From Chenopodium formosanum (taxonomy: Eukaryota > Streptophyta > Magnoliopsida > Caryophyllales > Amaranthaceae), in contig CM044862.1 of NCBI GenBank assembly GCA_024500155.1, forward strand, positions 43,844,001 to 43,908,000: a DNA stretch of 64,000 nt, read 5' to 3'. The notes under the pieces are model-generated. The model saw nothing but the letters and a program-made list of their open reading frames with translations, did not search any database and was not told the origin of the DNA. Made by a program: the position numbers and the translations under genes. Shown here piece by piece: positions 9,539 to 21,760 of the stretch. Numbering within the stretch: the first letter of the stretch is position 1; every line of letters starts with the position of its first letter.

Positions 9539-10032
9539 TGTTTGGGGTATTTATGCCCTAGACACGTGGACCATAGAGAGGACGCCACGTGTCGAGATCA
9601 GGATGGCCCATGTGGCTCAACATCCTCTTGACACTTGGCGCCCCCAGATATGCCTCTAAAATGGCGGCCTTCAAGGGACCAAATCCCTAGGAGCACCGTA
9701 AAACGGCGCAGCCCACTAAAATCTAGGTCAAGTGACCTAGGTAGGGGCACATTCTCTGATGACCCTATAAATAGGGAGATATTTCTCCATTTTGGGGACA
9801 CATTCAATCATTTATTACACTTGTATTCTCTTACATCAGAGAAAGACCTGAGCTTGGAATCCGAGCAGATACCAACCTAAATTTTCGTTCTCTTTATTCC
9901 GTTTCAAGTTACTAACTTGACCGTCGGAGGCGGAGCTCCAACCACCCGGAGTCTCCGTTATTTTGCAGGTACAGCTCAGCCGGATCAGATTTCGTGACGT
10001 AACTCTCCCAAGGGACAAAAACACCCAAAACA
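9539..10032 (+). mobile_element. 494-bp solo LTR, copy 1
   Basis: The ends TGTTTGGGG and ACCCAAAACA form an inverted terminal repeat with TG..CA. The left flank is ATAGT (9534-9538) and the right flank ATAGC (10033-10037). The related empty site at 62597-62601 reads ATAGC, so the target duplication is ATAGC with a C-to-T change on the left. A TATA box (CTATAAATA, 9765-9773) gives plus orientation. The motif TTGACCGTCGGAG before the 3' end resembles many plant Ty3/gypsy LTRs, but the family is not certain. No internal retrotransposon region is present. The short frames inside are not genes. Confidence 0.88.
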
Positions 10033-13000
10033 ATAGCTTTTTGAATCAAATGAAAGTCAAACACATTTAAACAAAGCTTTTAAAATCAAATGAAATCAAA
10101 CAAATTCAAATAAATCTTTTTGAATTGAAATAAAGTCAAACACATTCAAACAAAGCTTTTTGAATGAAACGAATGTCAAAAACATTCAAACAAAGATTTT
10201 TGAATCAAATGAAAGTCCAACACAATCAAAGAAAGCTTTTTAAATCAAAAATAACTCAAACACATTCAAACAAATCTTTTTGGATCGAAAAACAGTCAAA
10301 CACATTCAACCAAAGTTTTATGAATCAAAAGAAATTCAAACACATTCAAACACGTCTTTTTGAATCGAAAAAAAGTAAAACACATTCAAACAAAGTTTTT
10401 TTAATCAAAAGAAAGTCAAATACATTCAAACAAAGCTTTTTGAATCAAATGAAAGTTAAACACATTCAAATAAAGCTTTTTGAATAAAAATAAAGTCAAA
10501 CACATTCAAACAAAGTTATGAATCAAAATAAAGTCAAACAAGTTCACACATAGATTTTTGAACAAATGAAAGCCAAACACATTCAAACAAAGCTTTTTGG
10601 ATCAAATGAAAGTTAAACAAATTCAAACAAATCTTTTTGAATCAAAAGAAAGTCAAACACATTCAAACAAAGCTTTTTGAATCAAAATAAAGTCAAACAA
10701 ATTCATACATAGCTTTTTAAATCAATTGAAAGTAAAACACATTCAAACAAAGCTTTTTGAATCAAATGAAAGTCAAATACATTCAAACAAATCTTTGTAG
10801 ATCGAAAATAAAGTCAAACACATTCAAATAAATCCTTTTGATTTGAAATAAAGTCAAACACATTCAAACAAAGCTTTTTGAATCAAATGAAAGTCAAACA
10901 CATTCAAACAAATCTTTGTAGATCGAAATAAATTCAAACACATTCAAACAAAGCTTTTTGAATCAAATGAAAGTCAAACACATTCAAACAATTCTTTTTG
11001 AATCGAAAAAAAGTAAAACACATTCAAACAATGCTTATTTAATCAAAAGAAAGTAAAACACATTCAAACAAATCTTTTTGAATCAAATGATAGTCAAACA
11101 CATTTAAACAAATCTTTTTAGATCAAAATACAGTCACACACATTCAAACAAAATTTTTTTAATCAAATGAAAGTCAAACACATTCAAAAAATCTTTTTGA
11201 TTCGAAATAAAGTCAAACACATTCAAACAAAGCTTTTCGAATCAAATAAAATTCAAACACATTCAAGCAAAGGTTTTTGAATCAAATGAAAGAAAATCAC
11301 GTTCAAATAAATCTTTTTGAATCGAAATAAAGTCAAACACATTCAAACATAGCTTTTTGAATCAAATGAAAGTTAAACACATTCAAACAAAACTTTTTGA
11401 ACCAAATGAAAGTCAAACACATTCAAGAAAATCTTTTTGAATCGAAATAAAGTCTAACAAATTCAAACAAAGATTTTAGAATCAAATGAAAGTCAAACAC
11501 GTTCAATTAAATCTTTTTAAATCAAAATACAGTCAAACACATTCAAAAAATCTTTTTGATTCGAAATAAAGCCAAACACATTCAAACAAAGCTTTTTGAA
11601 TCAAATGAAATTCAAACACATTCAAGCAAAGGTTTTTGAATCAAATGAAAGAAAATCACATTCAAATAAATCTTTTTGAATAGAAAAAAAGTCAAACACA
11701 TTCAAACAAAGCTTTTTGAATCAAATAAAATTCAAACACAATCAAACAAATTTTTTTAAATCATATGAAAGTCAAACACATTCAATTAAAGCTGTTTGAA
11801 TCAAATGTAAGTCAAACACATTCAAACAATGTTTTTTGAATCAAATGAAAGATAAACACATTCAAACGAAGCTTTTTGAATCAAATGAAAGTAAAACAAT
11901 TTCAAACTAATTTGTTTGGATCGAAATATAGTCAAACACATTCAAAAAAAGCTTAATGAATTAAAAGAAAGTCAAACACATTCAAAAAATGATTTTGAAT
12001 AACAAGAAAGTCAAATACATTTAAACAAAGCTTTTGTAATCAAATGAAATTAAAACACATTCAAAAAAATCTTTTTCAATCGAAATAAAGTCAAACACAT
12101 TCAAACAAAGCTTTTTGAATCAAATGAAAGTTAAACACATTCAAACAAATCTTTTTAGATCAAAATACAGTCAAACACATTCAAAGAAAGCTTTTTGAAT
12201 TAAATGAAAGTCAAACACATCCAAAAAGATCTTTTTAATTCGAAATAAAGTCAAACACATTCAAACAAACCTTTTTGAATCAAAAGAAATTTAAACACAT
12301 TCAAACAAAGCTTTTTAAATCAAATGAAAGTCAAACACATTCAAAAAAATCTTTTTGAATCGAAAAAAAGCCAAACATAATCAAACAAATAAAGCTTTTT
12401 GAATCAAATGAAAGTAAAACACATTCAAACAATTCTTTTAAATTATTTGAAAGTCAAACGCATTCAAACATAGCTTTTTAAATTAAATGAAAGTCATACA
12501 CATTAAAGCAAAGCTTTTTGAATCAAATTAAAGTCAAACACATTCAAAGAAATCGTTTTAGATCGAAATACAGTCAAACACATTAAAAAAAAGCTTTATT
12601 TATCAAAAGAAATTCAAACACATTCTAACAATTATTTTTGAATCGAAAAAAAATAAAACACATTCAAACAAAGCTTTTTGAATCAATATAAAGTCAAACA
12701 CATTCAAACATAGGTTTTTGAATGAAATGAAAGTCAAACACATTCAAACAAAGCTTTTTGAATCAAATGAAAGTCAAACATATTCAACCAAATCTATTTA
12801 GATCGAAATACAGTCAAATACATTTAAACAAAGGTTTATGACTCAAAAGAAAGTCAAACACATTCAAACAATTCTTTTTGAATCAAAAAATAGTAAAACA
12901 CATTCAGACAAAGCTTTATGAATCAAAAGAAAGTCAAACACATTTTAACAATTCTTTTTAAATCGATAAAAAGTAAAACACATTTAAACAAAGTTTTTGA

Positions 13001-13860
13001 ATAAAAAAAGTCTAACACATTCAAACAAAGCTTTTTGAATAAAATGAAGGTCAAACACATTCAAATAAATCTTTTTAGATCGAAATACAGTCAAACACAT
13101 TCAAACAAAGCTTTTAAAATCAAATGAAAGTCAAACACATTCAAATAAATCTTTTTGTATTGAAATAAAGTCAAACACATTCAAACAAAGCTTTTTGAAT
13201 CAAAAGATAGTCAAACACATTCAAACAAAGCTTTTTGAATCAAATGAAAGTTAAACACATTCAAACATAGCTTTTTTAATCAAATGAAAGTCAAACACAT
13301 TCTAACTAATCTTTTCGGATCCAAATACAGTCAAACACATTAAAAAAAAGTTAATGAATCAAAAGAAAGTCAAACATATTCAAACAAATGTCTTTGAATC
13401 AAAAGAAAGTCAAACACATTTAAACAAAGCTTTTTGAATCAAATGAAAGTCAAACACATTCTAACAAATCTTTTTAAATCAAATAAAAGTCAAACACATT
13501 CAAACATAGCTTTTTTAATCAAATGAATGTCAAACACATTCAAACAAAGCTTTTTTAATCAAATGAAAGTCAAACACATTCAAACAAAGCTTTTTTAATC
13601 TAATGAAAGTGAAACACATTCAAACAAATCTTTTTAGATTTAAATACAGTCAAACACATTCAACTAAATCTTTATGAATCAAAAGAAAGTCAAACACATC
13701 TAACAATTTTTTTAAATCGAAAAAAAAAGTAAAACACATTCAAACAAAGGTTTTTGAATCATAAAAAGGTCAAACACATTCAAACAAAGCTTTTTGAATC
13801 AAAAGAAAATCAAACACATTCAAACAAAGCTTTTTGAATCAAAATAAAGTCAAAGACATT
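10033..13860. repeat. 40-bp satellite, segment 2
   Basis: About 95 monomers, mostly in perfect 40-bp register. The order of variant monomers matches segments starting at 20412 and 25736, with shared landmarks such as TTCAAGCAAAGG (about 11263), GCTGTTTGAATC (about 11791), a 4-bp insertion ACAAATAAAGC (about 12384) and TCTTTTCGGATCC (about 13310). The segment ends in AAAGTCAAAGACATT (13846-13860), the left target-site copy of the LINE. Confidence 0.97.
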
Positions 13861-16474
13861 CTTAATTGCCTGGCTGATCATGCTGATTTTTGTTCCATTG
13901 TGGAAAAAAGCTGGCATAGTGTTACAAATTATTCTGCTATGGTTACTATTTGGCAGAATTTTAATTCTGTCAAAAAGAACCTGAAAGATCTTAACACTAC
14001 GTATTTTGCTAATGTTGATGAGAAAGTTGATGTGGCTCTTGCCTCTTTGAAAGCCATTCAGGACCAGTTTGTTGTGGATTATTCCAATTCTGACCTTCAT
14101 GTTAAAGAGGTTAAAGCTGTAACTTTGGTGAAGCATTGGATCTATATCCAGGAGTCCATTTATAAGCAGAAATCTAGGGTTGATTGGATTAAGCTGGGGG
14201 ATTCCAGTTCTCACTACTTCTTTTCTGTTATGAAGCACAAGCTAGGTAGAAATAGAATGGATTCTATCTTCACTGAAGATGATGTCCTTTTGAAAGATCC
14301 TGTTCTTATTGAAAATGAGATTGTGGGGTTCTATAAAGGGCTTTTTGGTTCTAGTGCTAGTTCTCTCCCTGTTGTTGACTTAGCCACTATTAGGAGAGGT
14401 TCTCAACTCAGCTCTAGCTCTATTGATATTTTTACTTCTGTGGCTACTACTTCTGAGATTGATAGTGCTCTAGCTCAGATTGGAGATGATAAGGCGCCTG
14501 GAATTGATGGTTTTAATGTTGTTTTCTTCAAAAAGGCTTGGTCTATGATCAAAACTGATATTTATGCTGTTATCTTCTCTTTCTTTGAGACTGGTGTCAT
14601 TGCTAAGAAGTGGAATTGTACAACAATCACCTTAGTGCCTAAGGTTCAACATCCTTCTTATGTCAAAGAGTTTAGGCCTATTGCTTGTTGCATCATGTTG
14701 TACAAGCTGATCTCCAAAACTCTCACAAACAAGATTTCTAAAGTGGTGGGGACTGTTATTAATGATGCTCAAGCTGGGTTTATCCCGGGTAAGCACATTG
14801 GTGACAATATTCTCCTGGCTACTGAATTGATCAAAGGCTACTCTCATAAGTTTGTTTCTCCTAGATGCATGATCAAGATTGACTTGAGAAAGGCCTATGA
14901 CTCTGTTGAATGGCCATTTTTGCAGACTGTTTTAGAAGAGCTTGGTTTCCCTCATTCTGTTGTGAAATGGATTATGACTTGTGTCTGCTCTGTTTCTTAC
15001 TCTGTGATGGTTAATGGCTTTCCTGCTAAACCTTTTTCTGCAAAAAAAAGGCCTTAGGCAAGGAGATCCTATGTCTCCTTTTCTTTTTGCTCTATGTATG
15101 GAGTACCTCTCTAGGTGCCTTAAGGAAATGACTAGGAATCCTAATTTCAATTTTCATCCTAGATGTGAGAAATTAGGTATTACCCACATGATGTTTGCTG
15201 ATGATCTTCTTCTCTTCTCTAGGGCTGATTCCATCTCTATTCAGCTTCTCTTGCAGGCTTTCTAGAAATTCTCTTGTGCTTCTGGTCTGATGGCTAATTT
15301 AAGTAAGAATGAGGTTTATTTTGGAGGTATCTCTGATTTCGATAAAGATCAGCTGCAAACTGTTCTTGGGATGAGTAGAGGTAGTTTGCCTTTTAGATAT
15401 CTTGGTGTGCCCTTGTCTTCTAAAAAGCTTACTGTTGCTTAGTGTAGGCCTTTGGTTGAAAGGGTTACTGCTAGGATTGGATGCTTGACTTCTAGACACT
15501 TGTCTTATGCTGGCAGGTTACAGCTTATCAAAAGTGTTCTCTTTGGTATTCAGGCTAATTAGGCTCAAATTTTTATTCTTCTTAAGAAGATTCTTAGGGA
15601 AATTGAAACTAAGTTCAGGGTTTTCCTTTGGACTAGGAAGAACACTTATGCAAAAAAGGCCCCTGTCTCCTGGCATCATATGACTCTTCCTAAGGTTTGT
15701 GGTGGCTGGAATATTACCTCTCTTGGTGATTGGAATAAAGCTGCTATTTGCAAGGTTCTTTGGGATCTTGCTCACAAATCTGACAATATGTGGGTGAAAT
15801 GGGTGCATACCTATTATTTCAACAATGGTAATATTTGGACTGCTACTATTCCCAAGAAATGCTCCTGGGTTTTGAAGAAAATCTTGACCTGCAGAGATAT
15901 TATTGATGATATTGGTGGCTGGTCCTCTATTATGAAAAATGGGAAAATGAGTATTGCTAAACTTTATGCCCGGATTCGACCACAGGCTCCTAAAGTAGGG
16001 TGGAAAAGAATTGTTTGCAATAACCAAGCCGCTCCTAAGAGTATTTTCATTACTTGGTTAGCTTTGCTTGACAAACTTGCCACTAAGGACAGAATTGTTA
16101 AGTGGAATGCAAGTTGTGATCCTATTTGCTTTTTCTGCCAGAACTCTTGTGAATCTGTCTCTCACTTGTTCTTCTGTTGTCCTTACTCTAAGACTATTTG
16201 GGAACAGATTTTGAAGCTTCTTGATGTGAAAAAAGCAGTTCAACCTTTTCACATTGAACAGCAATGGATAGTTAAGAATTGCAGGAAGTCTAGCAGCAAG
16301 GGTAGAGTATACTCTATGTGTTTTGCTGAGGCTATCTATAGTATATGGCTGCAGAGGAATAGTTTGATGTTTACGGGTGACTGTAAACCTGCAGATACTG
16401 TCTTTCATGACATTATTTATCATGTTGCTATTAGGTGTAAAGGAACAGATAGGAAGCTGCTTTTGCTTCACTGA
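13861..16474 (+). pseudogene. LINE ORF2: reverse transcriptase and C-terminal zinc finger, broken
   Basis: The first frame (13861 to about 15049, roughly 396 codons) runs from the linker after the missing endonuclease through SRVDWIKLGDSSSHYF, the RT block AQAGFIPGKHIGDNILLATE and motif A, KIDLRKAYDSVEW. An A8 run at 15042-15049 causes a one-base frameshift. The next frame continues with motif B (GLRQGDPMSPFLFAL), motif C as FADD (15194-15205), YLGVPL, and a zf-RVT-like Cys/His segment (CFFCQ...SHLFFCCPYS, about 16120-16200), ending at TGA 16472-16474. Three in-frame TAG codons lie at 15263, 15440 and 15560. The enzyme would copy its own RNA at a nicked target; this copy cannot. Confidence 0.94.
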
Positions 16475-17130
16475 TTTGGTGTTGCAGTTGTCTGTTGTTT
16501 ATGGTGTGTTCTGGTTGGGTGGCAGCTGGTCAGCAGCCTGGTTTAGTTGGTTTTGGCTGCTGGCTATTGTTGGGTTGTTGTTGCTGCTCTGTTGTTATTA
16601 CTGTTATGTTGCTGTTGTTGTCTTGTTGCTATTGCAGTACTGCTTTTGTTCTGTTGTTGCTGCTGCAGTGATGTTTCTGTTCTGGTGATGTTGCTATTTG
16701 TTGTTGTTGCATTTTGTGTGTTGCTTCTGGTCTGCTGAAGTAGTTAGGGTGGCAGCGGGTAGTTCTGCTCTTTTGTTGTTGCTATTCCTAGCTGCTGCTG
16801 TTGCTTGGCTCAGGGTGGCAGCTGTTCTGTTGCTTCTATTCTGCTAGTTGCTGCAGTTCTGGTTGCTGGTTTCTGTTTGTTAATGTTTTGGTTGCTGCTG
16901 TTTTGGCAGCTGGTGCAGTTGATGTTTGGGTCTGCTGCTGTTCTAGTTGCTGTCCCTGGGCTGCTGCTGTTGCTGTTCTTGGGTGTGCTGCTGCTGTTTG
17001 GCTTTTGGTCTTGTTTTGTAGCTGTTTGGCCTTTAGGTCTTTGGTGTTTGGGACGGTTTTTTCATAAATTTTGTAAGCATTAACTGTATGCTGTAATTTG
17101 CTTACTTTGGTAATAAAATCTCTATTTACC
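16475..17130 (+). other. LINE 3' untranslated region rich in CTG/TTG triplets
   Basis: The sequence is almost free of A over long stretches and dominated by GCTG, TTGCTG and GTTGTTG runs (about 16540-17000). It gives several overlapping Leu/Val/Cys-rich frames and a Gln/Thr-rich minus frame, none of them credible genes. The second LINE has a similar 3' UTR, so the composition is a property of this LINE family. Confidence 0.85.
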
Positions 17131-17140
17131 AAAAAAAAAA

Positions 17141-20002
17141 GTCAAAGACATTAAAACATAGCTTTTTGAATCAAATGAAAGTGAAACACATTCAAACAAA
17201 TCTCTTTAGATCAAATTACAGTCAAACACATTCAAACAAACCTTTATGGATCAAAATAAAATCAAACACATTCTAACAATTCTTTTTGAATCGAAAAAAA
17301 TATAACACATTTAAACAAAGTTTTTTGAATCAAAAGAAAGTCAAACACATTCAAACAAAGCTTTTTGAATCAAATAAAAGTCAAACACATTCAAACAAAT
17401 ATTTATGAATCATATGAAAGTCAAACACATAAAAACATAGCTTTTTGAATCAAATGAAAGTCAAACACATTGAAACAAAGCTTTTTGAATCAAATGAAAG
17501 TCAAACACATTCAAATAAATCTTTTTGAATCGAAATGAAGTCAAACACATTCAAACAAAGCTTTTTGAATCAAATGAATGTCAAACACATTCAAACAAAG
17601 CTTTTTGAATCAGATGAAAGTTAAACACATTCAAACGAATCTTTTTGAATCAAATAAAGGTCAAACACATTCAAACTAACCTTTTTAGATCGAAATAAAG
17701 TCAAACACATTCAAAAAAAGCTTAATGAATCAAAAGAAAGTAAAAAATATTTAATAAATATTTTTGAATAACAAGAAAGTCAAACACATTTAAATAAAGC
17801 TTTTTTAATCAAATGAAAGTCAAACACATTCAAACAAATCTTTTTAAATCAAATGAAAGTGAAACACATTCAAACTAACCTTTTTAGATCGAAATATAGT
17901 CAAACACATTCAAAAAAAGCTAAATGAATCAAAAGAAAGGCAAAAACATTCAATAAATGTTTTTGAATAACAAGAAAGTCAAACGCATTTAAACAAAGCT
18001 TTTTTAATCAAATGAAAGTCAAACACATTTAAACAAATCTTTTTTAAACAAATGAAAGTCAAATACATTCAAACATATTTTTTTGAATCAAATGAAAGTC
18101 AAACACATTCAAACAAAGCTTTTTTAATTAAATGAACGTCAAAAATATTCAAAAAAATCTTTTTGAATCGAAATAATGTCTAACACATTCAAAAAAAGCT
18201 TTTTGAATCAAATGAAAGTCAAACACATTCAAACAAAGCTTTTTGAATCAAATGAAAGTCTAACACATTCAAACAAAACTTTTTACATCGAAATATAGTC
18301 AAACACATTCAATTAAAGCTTTATGAATCAAAAGAAAGTGAAACACATTTTAACAATTCTTTTTGAATCAATAAAAAGTAAAACACATTCAAACAAAGTT
18401 TTTTGAATCAAAAGAAAGTCTAACACATTCAAACAAAGCTTTTTGAATCAAATGAAAGTCAAACACATTCAAACAAATCTCTTTAGATCGAAATACAGTC
18501 AAACACATTCAAACAAATCTTTTAGAATCAAATAAAAGTCAAACACATTCAAAAAAATCTTATTAAATCGAAATAAAGTCAAACACATTCAAACAAAGCT
18601 TTTTGAATCAAAAGAAAGTAAAACACATTCAAACAAAGCTTTTTGAATCAAATGAAAGTTAAACACATTCAAACAAAGCTTTTTGAATCAAATGAAAGTC
18701 AAACACATTGAAACTAATCTTTTTGGATCGTAATACAGTCAAGCACATTAAAAAAAAGAAAGCTTAATGAATCAAAAGATAGTCAAACACATTTAAAAAA
18801 TGTTTTTGAATCAAAAAAATGTCAATCACATTCAAACAAAGCTTTTTTAATCAAAAGAAAGTCAAACACATTCAAACTAAGCTTTTTAAATCAAATAAAA
18901 GTCAAACACATTCAAACAAATATTTTTGAATCAAATGAAAGTCAAACACATTCAAACAAAGCTTTTTGAATCAAATGAAAGTCTAACACATTCAAACAAA
19001 ACTTTTTAGATCGAAATATAGTCAAACACATTCAGTTAAAGCTTTATGAATCAAAAGAAAGTGAAACACATTTTAACAATTCTTTTTGAATCAATAAAAA
19101 GTAAAACACATTCAAACAAAGTTTTTTGAATCAAAAGAAAGTCTAACACATTCAAACAAAGCTTTTTGAATCAAATGAAAGTCAAACACATTCAAACAAA
19201 TCTTTTTAGATCGAAATACAGTCAAACACATTCAAACAAATCTTTTAGAATCAAATAAAAGTCAAACACATTCAAAAAAATCTTTTTAAATCGAAATAAA
19301 GTCAAACACATTCAAACAAAGCTTTTTGAATCAAAAGAAAGTAAAACACATTCAAACAAAGCTTTAGGAATCAAATGAAAGTTAAACACATTCAAACAAA
19401 GCTTTTTGAATCAAATGAAAGTCAAACACATTGAAACTAATATTTTTGGATCGTAATACAGTCAAGCACATTAAAAAAAAAAGCTTAATGAATCAAAAGA
19501 TAGTCAAACACATTTAAAAAATGTATTTGAATCAAAAAAATGTCAAACACATTCAAACAAAGCTTTTTTAATCAAAAGAAAGTCAAACACATTCAAACTA
19601 AGCTTTTTGAATCAAATAAAAGTCAAACACATTCAAACAAATATTTTTGAATCATATGAAAGTCAAACACATTCAAACATAGCTTTTTGAATCAAATGAA
19701 AGTCAAACACATTCAAACAAAGCTTTTAGAATCAAATGAAAGTCAAACACTTTCAAATAAATCTTTTATAATCCAAATAAAGTCAAACACATTCCAAAAA
19801 ATGTTTTTGAATCTAATGAAAGTCAAACACATTCAAACAAATCTTTTTGAATTAAATGAAAGTTAAACACATTCAAACATAGCTTTTTGAATAAACTGAG
19901 AGTCAAACACAATTAAAAAAGCTTTTTGAATCAAATGAAAGTCAAACACATTCAAACAAATATTTTTAAATCATATGAAAGTCAAACACATTCAAACATA
20001 GT
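17141..20002. repeat. 40-bp satellite, segment 3
   Basis: Besides canonical monomers it carries copies of a distinctive run: AACCTTTTTAGATCG, then AAGCTTAATGAATC, then a shortened unit ATTCAATAAATG..TTTGAATAACAAG (about 17660-17990). An 18-monomer block is directly duplicated inside it (18215-19660). It ends in ATAGT next to the second 494-bp LTR. Confidence 0.96.
18215..19660. repeat. Higher-order tandem duplication, period about 723 bp
   Basis: Landmark variants repeat with a shift of about 723 bases: AAACTTTTTA(C/G)ATCG at about 18275 and 18998, ACATTTTAACAATTC at about 18347 and 19070, and a monomer with an expanded A run before AGCTTAATG at about 18750 and 19470. This is about 18 monomers plus small indels. 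A related single copy lies at 30831-31640. Confidence 0.85.
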
Positions 20003-20411
20003 TGTTTGGGGTATTTATGCCCTAGACACGTGGACCAGAGAGAGGACGCCACGTGTCGAGGTCAGGATGGCCCATGTGGCTCAACATCCTCTTGACACTT
20101 GACGCCCCCAGATATGCCTTAGAAATGGCGGCCTTCAAGGGCCCAAATCCCTAGGAGCACCGTAAAAAGGCGCAGCCCACTAAAATCTAGGTCAAGTGAC
20201 CTAGGTAGGGGCACATTCTCTGATGACCCACCTAAATTTCCGAGCAGATACCCACCTAAATTTCCGTTCTTTTTATTCCGTTTCAAGTTACTAACTTGAC
20301 CGTCGGAGGCGGAACTCCAACCACCCAGAATCTCCGTTATTTTGCAGGTACAGCTCAGCAGGATCAGATTTCGTGACATAACTCTACCAAGGGACAAAAA
20401 CACCCAAAACA
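20003..20411 (+). mobile_element. 494-bp solo LTR, copy 2, with internal deletion
   Basis: It has the same ends and the same flanks (ATAGT left, ATAGC right) as copy 1 but is about 85 bp shorter. The missing part covers the TATA box and following sequence. At the break, the motif ACCTAAATTTCCG is present twice (about 20229 and 20260), pointing to a repair event with templated filler. The shared mutated left flank shows that this copy arose by duplication of the array. Confidence 0.88.
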
Positions 20412-20551
20412 ATAGCTTTTTGAATCAAATGAAAGTCAAACACATTTAAACAAAGCTTTTAAAATCAAATGAAATCAAACAAATTCAAAAAAATCTTTTT
20501 GAATTGAAATAAAGTCAAACACATTCAAACAAAGCTTTTTGAATGAAATGA

Positions 20552-21760
20552 ATGTCAAAAACATTCAAACAAAGATTTTTGAATCAAATGAAAGTCCAAC
20601 ACAATCAAAGAAAGCTTTTTAAATCAAAAATAAGTCAAACACATTCAAACAAATCTTTTTGGATTGAAAAACAGTCAAACACATTCAAACAAAGTTTTAT
20701 AAATCAAAAGAAATTCAAACACATTCAAACACGTCTTTTTGAATCGAAAAAAAGTAAAACACATTCAAACAAAGTTTTTTTAATCAAAAGAAAGTCAAAC
20801 ACATTCAAACAAAGCTTTTTGAATCAAATGAAAGTCAAACACATTCAAATAAAGCTTTTTGAATAAAAATAAAGTCAAACACATTCAAACAAAGTTTTTG
20901 AATCAAAATAAAGTCAAACAAATTCACACATAGATTTTTGAATCAAATGAAAGCCAAACACATTCAAACAAAGCTTTTTGGATCAAATGAAAGTTAAACA
21001 AATTCAAACAAATCTTTTTTATTCAAAAGAAAGTCCAACACAATCAAAGAAAGCTTTTTAAATAAAAAATAACTCAAACACATTCAAACAAATATTTTTG
21101 GATCGAAAAACAGTCAAACACATTCAAACAAAGTTTTATGAATCAAAAGAAATTCAAACACATCTTTTTGAATCGAAAAAAAGTAAAACACATTCAAACA
21201 AAGTTTTTTTAATCAAAAGAAAGTTAAACACATTCAAACAAAGCTTTTTGAATCAAATGAAAGTCAAACATATTCAAATAAAGCTTTTTAAATAAAAATA
21301 AAGTCAAACACATTCAAACAAAGTTTTTGAATCAAAATAAAGTCAAACAAATTGACACGTAGATTTTTGAATCAAATGAAAGCCAAACACATTCAAACAA
21401 AGCTTTTTGGATCAAATGAAAGTTAAACAAATTCAAACAAATCTTTTTGAATCAAAAGAAAGTCCAACACAATCAAAGAAAGCTTTTTAAATCAAAAATA
21501 ACTCAAACACATTCAAACAAATATTTTTGGATCAAAAAACAGTCAAACACATTCAAACAAAGTTTTATGATTCAAAAGAAATACAAACACATTCAAACAC
21601 GTCTGTTTGAATCGAAAAAAAGTAAAACACATTCAAACAAAGTTTTTTTAATCAAAAGAAAGTCAAACACATTCAAACAAAGCTTTTTGAATCAAATGAA
21701 AGTCAAACACATTCAAATAAAGCTTTTTGAATAAAAATAATGTCAAACACATTCAAACAA
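20552..21760. repeat. Higher-order run of about 420-440 bp in three copies
   Basis: The landmark GTCCAACACAATCAAAGAAAG occurs at about 20592, 21033 and 21462, each time followed by TTTTTGGAT(C/T) and then CACGTCT or its shortened form. The middle copy has lost about one monomer. The corresponding region after LTR copy 1 has one unit, and that after copy 3 has two (about 25918 and 26355). Confidence 0.78.

Larger units (their letters stand above)
13861..17140 (+). mobile_element. LINE (plant L1 type), 5'-truncated, 3280 bp
   Basis: The element starts abruptly inside ORF2 and ends with TTTGGTAATAAAATC, a short A/T segment and a poly(A) tail (17131-17140). Target-site duplication is GTCAAAGACATT at 13849-13860 and 17141-17152, extendable through A residues to 15 bp. 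The endonuclease domain and ORF1 are missing, as expected for incomplete reverse transcription. It is the longest of three LINE pieces in this window. Confidence 0.96.

Noticed and set aside
9539..10032. A captured gene fragment, because it contains a GC-rich 500-bp island in satellite
   Set aside because: TG..CA ends, inverted terminal repeats, a TATA box and a target duplication identify it as an LTR.
13810..16471. Minus-strand frames (up to 169 codons) across the LINE
   Set aside because: Antisense shadows of ORF2, which has recognisable reverse transcriptase motifs on the plus strand.
16377..17132. Leu/Val/Cys-rich plus frames and a Gln/Thr-rich minus frame, suggestive of membrane proteins
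   Set aside because: They come from the CTG/TTG-rich 3' UTR of a LINE and overlap in several frames.
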